From DATFYI01 sp035315125 (GTDB lineage: Bacteria; Chloroflexota; Anaerolineae; Anaerolineales; Anaerolineaceae), in contig DATFYI010000116.1 in NCBI GenBank assembly GCA_035315125.1, positions 1 through 17,815 of the forward strand: a DNA stretch of 17,815 nt, given 5' to 3'. The notes beneath the pieces were generated by a model. The model searched no databases. It worked only from the letters and a program-made list of their open reading frames with translations, and was not told the DNA's origin. The translations under genes were made by a program, and so were the position numbers. Position 1 is the stretch's first letter. Each line of letters opens with the position of its first letter. Shown here piece after piece: positions 15,584 to 17,815 of this stretch.

Positions 15584-17578
15584 ATGAGCAAGCTTAACAA
15601 CGAAGCAATCGAAAAGATAAAAGAAAAACCTGCCAGATTAGAAGCTGTCGCCCCTGAAACGGAAGATCTCCAGGCGCTGGATTTGCCAGCTCCCTTGCAA
15701 AAGACAATCATCAGCTCTACAGCCAGCCCGGATGATCCTGCCGCCAATCAAGCCCGCTTTTTAGCCGATGCCCGCTTGAGTACAAGGCATGAAGCGGGTT
15801 TGCGCCAGCGTTTTATCGGATCGCTACAACAACGTTTTGGCAACCGGCATGTTCAACGCATCCTGGCCGAGCGTAACAAGCTGGACTTGCAACGGCAGGG
15901 TACTGATGGCAGCCTGCAGGCTGGCCAACAATCTACCGCCGAAATCGCCCATCAACGCGGTGGTGGCGTGCCCCTACCCTCCGCCCTACAAAATCAGATG
16001 GAAAGCACTTTCGGTGCAGATTTCAGTCAGGTACGCCTGCACACCGGGCCGGAGGCGCAAGCGCTTAGCGAAGGCCTGGCGGCGCAGGCCTTTACCAGTG
16101 GTTCAGATATCTGGCTGGCTAGTGCCAACGACGTCAACAATGCCAGCCTGCTGGCGCATGAGTTGACCCATGTAATTCAGCAAAGCGGTCAACCCGTTCC
16201 AGGTGGCCAACCTCTGCAAGTCAGCGAACCGGGAGATGCCTCTGAACAACAGGCCGAACAGATTGCCAGTGAGTTGAATGATTCACTACGCTCCGGGGAT
16301 CTTCAAAGGCAGGCTGCTGAGATCGGACGATCAGCAATGGATATCCAGCGCCAGGATGATCAGAACCCCAACCCGGCTACCACCACAACCTCAACCACGA
16401 CCACAAACGCACCCACCACTTCTCCTGGGCAGCCGACCACGCTGCAATTGGCCGGTACTAACATCGATACCTGTGGTACTTTTCTTTTGTATACCTTTCA
16501 ACGGCTGGTAGATATGAGTACTGAACTGCAAGACGTCGACCAGAACGCTGAAGTACGCACGCGCGCAAACGCCTGGATCGAAAGCACTAATAAAATGCAA
16601 GATACTCTCAGAGCAAAAGCCGCTGATCCAATCGATGCAGTTACCGCCGGGATTGCCAATTGGTGGTACCAACAGTTCGAGGATTTGCGCCGTGATATCC
16701 GCTCCTACAAAGCGATTCTGATTGAAGACGCCTTTGTGCTCACACAAGCACAGCTGGCCGAAGCAAAGGCCAAAGTTGATGCAGCTCAACCCTTCCTGGA
16801 AGATGCCATGCGGGCAGCTTTTCTAAAAGGAAATACGGATGCTATCGCCGATGTTGCCAACTATACTGGCACGGTCACAGATATCGGCATGGGTATCAGC
16901 GAGTTATCGCGCATGATCGCCGAGGGTGTCGCTTCGGCCAAGGGCGGAACAATCCCGGAGGCCTCAAAATATGTGGGCTGGCTGAACAATGCCAACAAAG
17001 TGCTGGCAGGCATAAACGCCCTGTATATTCTATCCAGCGTGCAGGGGCCTACCGAGATCGCCACAGCTTCCAATGCCATCTCTGGAGCAGCCGGGTTTTT
17101 CAGTGCCGGTGCAACCCTACTAAATGTAGCGCCACATATTGGCCTGTACGCTGATCTTTACCTCGTACCTCTGACTATCGCAATCATGGATAAGGTCAAC
17201 GCCTTTCTGACCAGCCATTTGCACCAGTTCAATATTCTTGATATTGCCACGGGACAATACCCGGCTAACCTGGATGCCGAACCGGGAGGAAAACCCATGT
17301 TTGATTTCATGGTAGTGGTGATGCACGCCGAGGATGAAAGCGGAGTTCCACACCCTATCCCGGCGGAAGTTAATAAATACTTCATGAGCCAGCGCGAGCA
17401 AATGAACGCCGGCGCAAAAGAAGAGATGCCCACCACCGGTTGGTGGTTCTGGCGTAAAGCCGAGGAAACCAAAATCGAAAGCTGGGTTTTCGAACACCGC
17501 CACAATTTATGGGCAATGTTTTACGGAAGCCTGGACGTGCCTACCCTGGACATCCTGAACAAAGCGCCGCAGAAATAG
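15584..17578 (+). CDS. DUF4157 (eCIS core domain) protein with HELTH motif and novel C-terminal domain
   Basis: 664 residues. An N-terminal disordered region contains LQQRFGNRHVQRI (81-93), a motif common before this domain. DUF4157 follows at about 127-203: GVPLPSALQNQMESTFGADF, VRLHTG, AFTSGSDIWL, and LLAHELTHVIQQ with an intact HExxH zinc motif at 192-196. A post-domain motif EPGDASEQQAEQIA (215-228) and three D(L/I)QRQ repeats (101, 239, 254) are present. A Thr-rich linker (about 262-285) leads to a C-terminal domain (286-664) I do not recognise: a helical part, a hydrophobic Gly/Ala-rich stretch (about 475-535) and a Trp/His-rich end. DUF4157 is tied to eCIS cargo and toxins, so this is a probable effector. 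ATG 15584 is chosen over the adjacent TTG because AGGA lies a suitable distance upstream. No signal peptide. Confidence 0.88.
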   Translation: MSKLNNEAIEKIKEKPARLEAVAPETEDLQALDLPAPLQKTIISSTASPDDPAANQARFLADARLSTRHEAGLRQRFIGSLQQRFGNRHVQRILAERNKLDLQRQGTDGSLQAGQQSTAEIAHQRGGGVPLPSALQNQMESTFGADFSQVRLHTGPEAQALSEGLAAQAFTSGSDIWLASANDVNNASLLAHELTHVIQQSGQPVPGGQPLQVSEPGDASEQQAEQIASELNDSLRSGDLQRQAAEIGRSAMDIQRQDDQNPNPATTTTSTTTTNAPTTSPGQPTTLQLAGTNIDTCGTFLLYTFQRLVDMSTELQDVDQNAEVRTRANAWIESTNKMQDTLRAKAADPIDAVTAGIANWWYQQFEDLRRDIRSYKAILIEDAFVLTQAQLAEAKAKVDAAQPFLEDAMRAAFLKGNTDAIADVANYTGTVTDIGMGISELSRMIAEGVASAKGGTIPEASKYVGWLNNANKVLAGINALYILSSVQGPTEIATASNAISGAAGFFSAGATLLNVAPHIGLYADLYLVPLTIAIMDKVNAFLTSHLHQFNILDIATGQYPANLDAEPGGKPMFDFMVVVMHAEDESGVPHPIPAEVNKYFMSQREQMNAGAKEEMPTTGWWFWRKAEETKIESWVFEHRHNLWAMFYGSLDVPTLDILNKAPQK

Positions 17579-17582
17579 GATT

Positions 17583-17815
17583 TTATTCTTCATCCTCAGG
17601 AGGCAGCATTTCCCCACCGCCCAAATAGGCCAGGTCGACCGCCGAGCGACTGATGGTCTGGTAGACTTCGCCGAGCAGTTCGTTGAGCGGTAGGATCGTG
17701 GTGAAAACCGGCTCACCCAGGCGTTTAAGGATAGGAAGGTCGATGCTGGGCTTGCGCACGTTGACGGCGAAACTTTCTAATGGAACTGCCGGCTCCCAAA
17801 AACCCGCCAGGGTTT
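17583..17815 (-). CDS. Unknown protein, C-terminal fragment (runs off window)
   Basis: 77 codons of an open frame are visible, ending SAVDLAYLGGGEMLPPEDEE region and TAA at 17585-17583. The fragment includes FWEPAVPLESFAVNVRK and FTTILPLNELLGEVYQTI. It is acidic at its very end and has no membrane segment. Codon use is like the neighbours. The stop lies only 4 bases from that of the convergent DUF4157 gene, with no room for a terminator. I do not recognise the family; by position it may belong to the eCIS locus or flank it. Confidence 0.6.
   Translation of the reverse strand, partial: TLAGFWEPAVPLESFAVNVRKPSIDLPILKRLGEPVFTTILPLNELLGEVYQTISRSAVDLAYLGGGEMLPPEDEE

Noticed and set aside
16391..16789. 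132-codon minus-strand ORF inside the DUF4157 gene
   Set aside because: Starts in the antisense of the Thr-rich linker and has no support from motifs.

Overview
The window looks chromosomal and bacterial. It most likely comes from a Chloroflexota member of the Anaerolineae type, with moderate confidence. That guess rests on gene content: a divergent acetate kinase, a TatA with a C-terminal zinc ribbon, a membrane-bound SpoIIE-type phosphatase, a DegS/NarL-type kinase without a partner, CopC-CopD fusions and an extracellular contractile injection system (eCIS) locus. There is no rRNA or other taxonomic marker. I see no tRNA, CRISPR array, transposase or prophage genes.

Layout: (1) 1-1035, minus strand: most of an acetate/propionate kinase, cut by the window edge. 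(2) 1252-4829, plus strand: an envelope and redox cluster. It holds a secreted Gly/Phe-rich two-repeat protein with its own terminator, then a probable operon of a Gln-rich heptad-repeat exported protein, a small membrane-anchored Pro/Gln-rich protein, an ApbE flavin transferase and a ferric-reductase-like haem membrane protein. The two transcription units share a 36-bp upstream element. (3) 4952-8429, minus strand: a SpoIIE/PP2C phosphatase with a multi-TM and GAF-like sensor region, then tatC and tatA. (4) 8791-11361, plus strand: a histidine kinase closely followed by an alpha/beta hydrolase. (5) 11358-13196/13220, minus strand: a CopC-CopD copper protein, convergent and overlapping the hydrolase by four bases. 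(6) 13413-17578, plus strand, behind a strong sigma70-like promoter: the eCIS AAA+ ATPase, split in two by an apparent one-base frameshift, and a 664-residue DUF4157 (eCIS core domain) protein with an HELTH zinc motif and a new C-terminal domain. (7) 17583-17815, minus strand: the C-terminal end of an unknown protein.

How they may work together: ApbE plus a haem membrane protein suggests trans-membrane electron transfer to a flavinylated partner outside the membrane. The usual FMN-binding-domain substrate is absent, so the exported proteins of the cluster become candidates. The ATPase plus DUF4157 pair marks one edge of an eCIS locus whose tube, sheath and baseplate genes are not in the window. 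The DUF4157 protein is a probable cargo or toxin. The points most worth checking are the frameshifted eCIS ATPase, the new C-terminal domain of the DUF4157 protein, the single stop codon separating a signal-anchor ORF from in-frame ApbE, the shared 36-bp element, and the TatA-zinc ribbon fusion.
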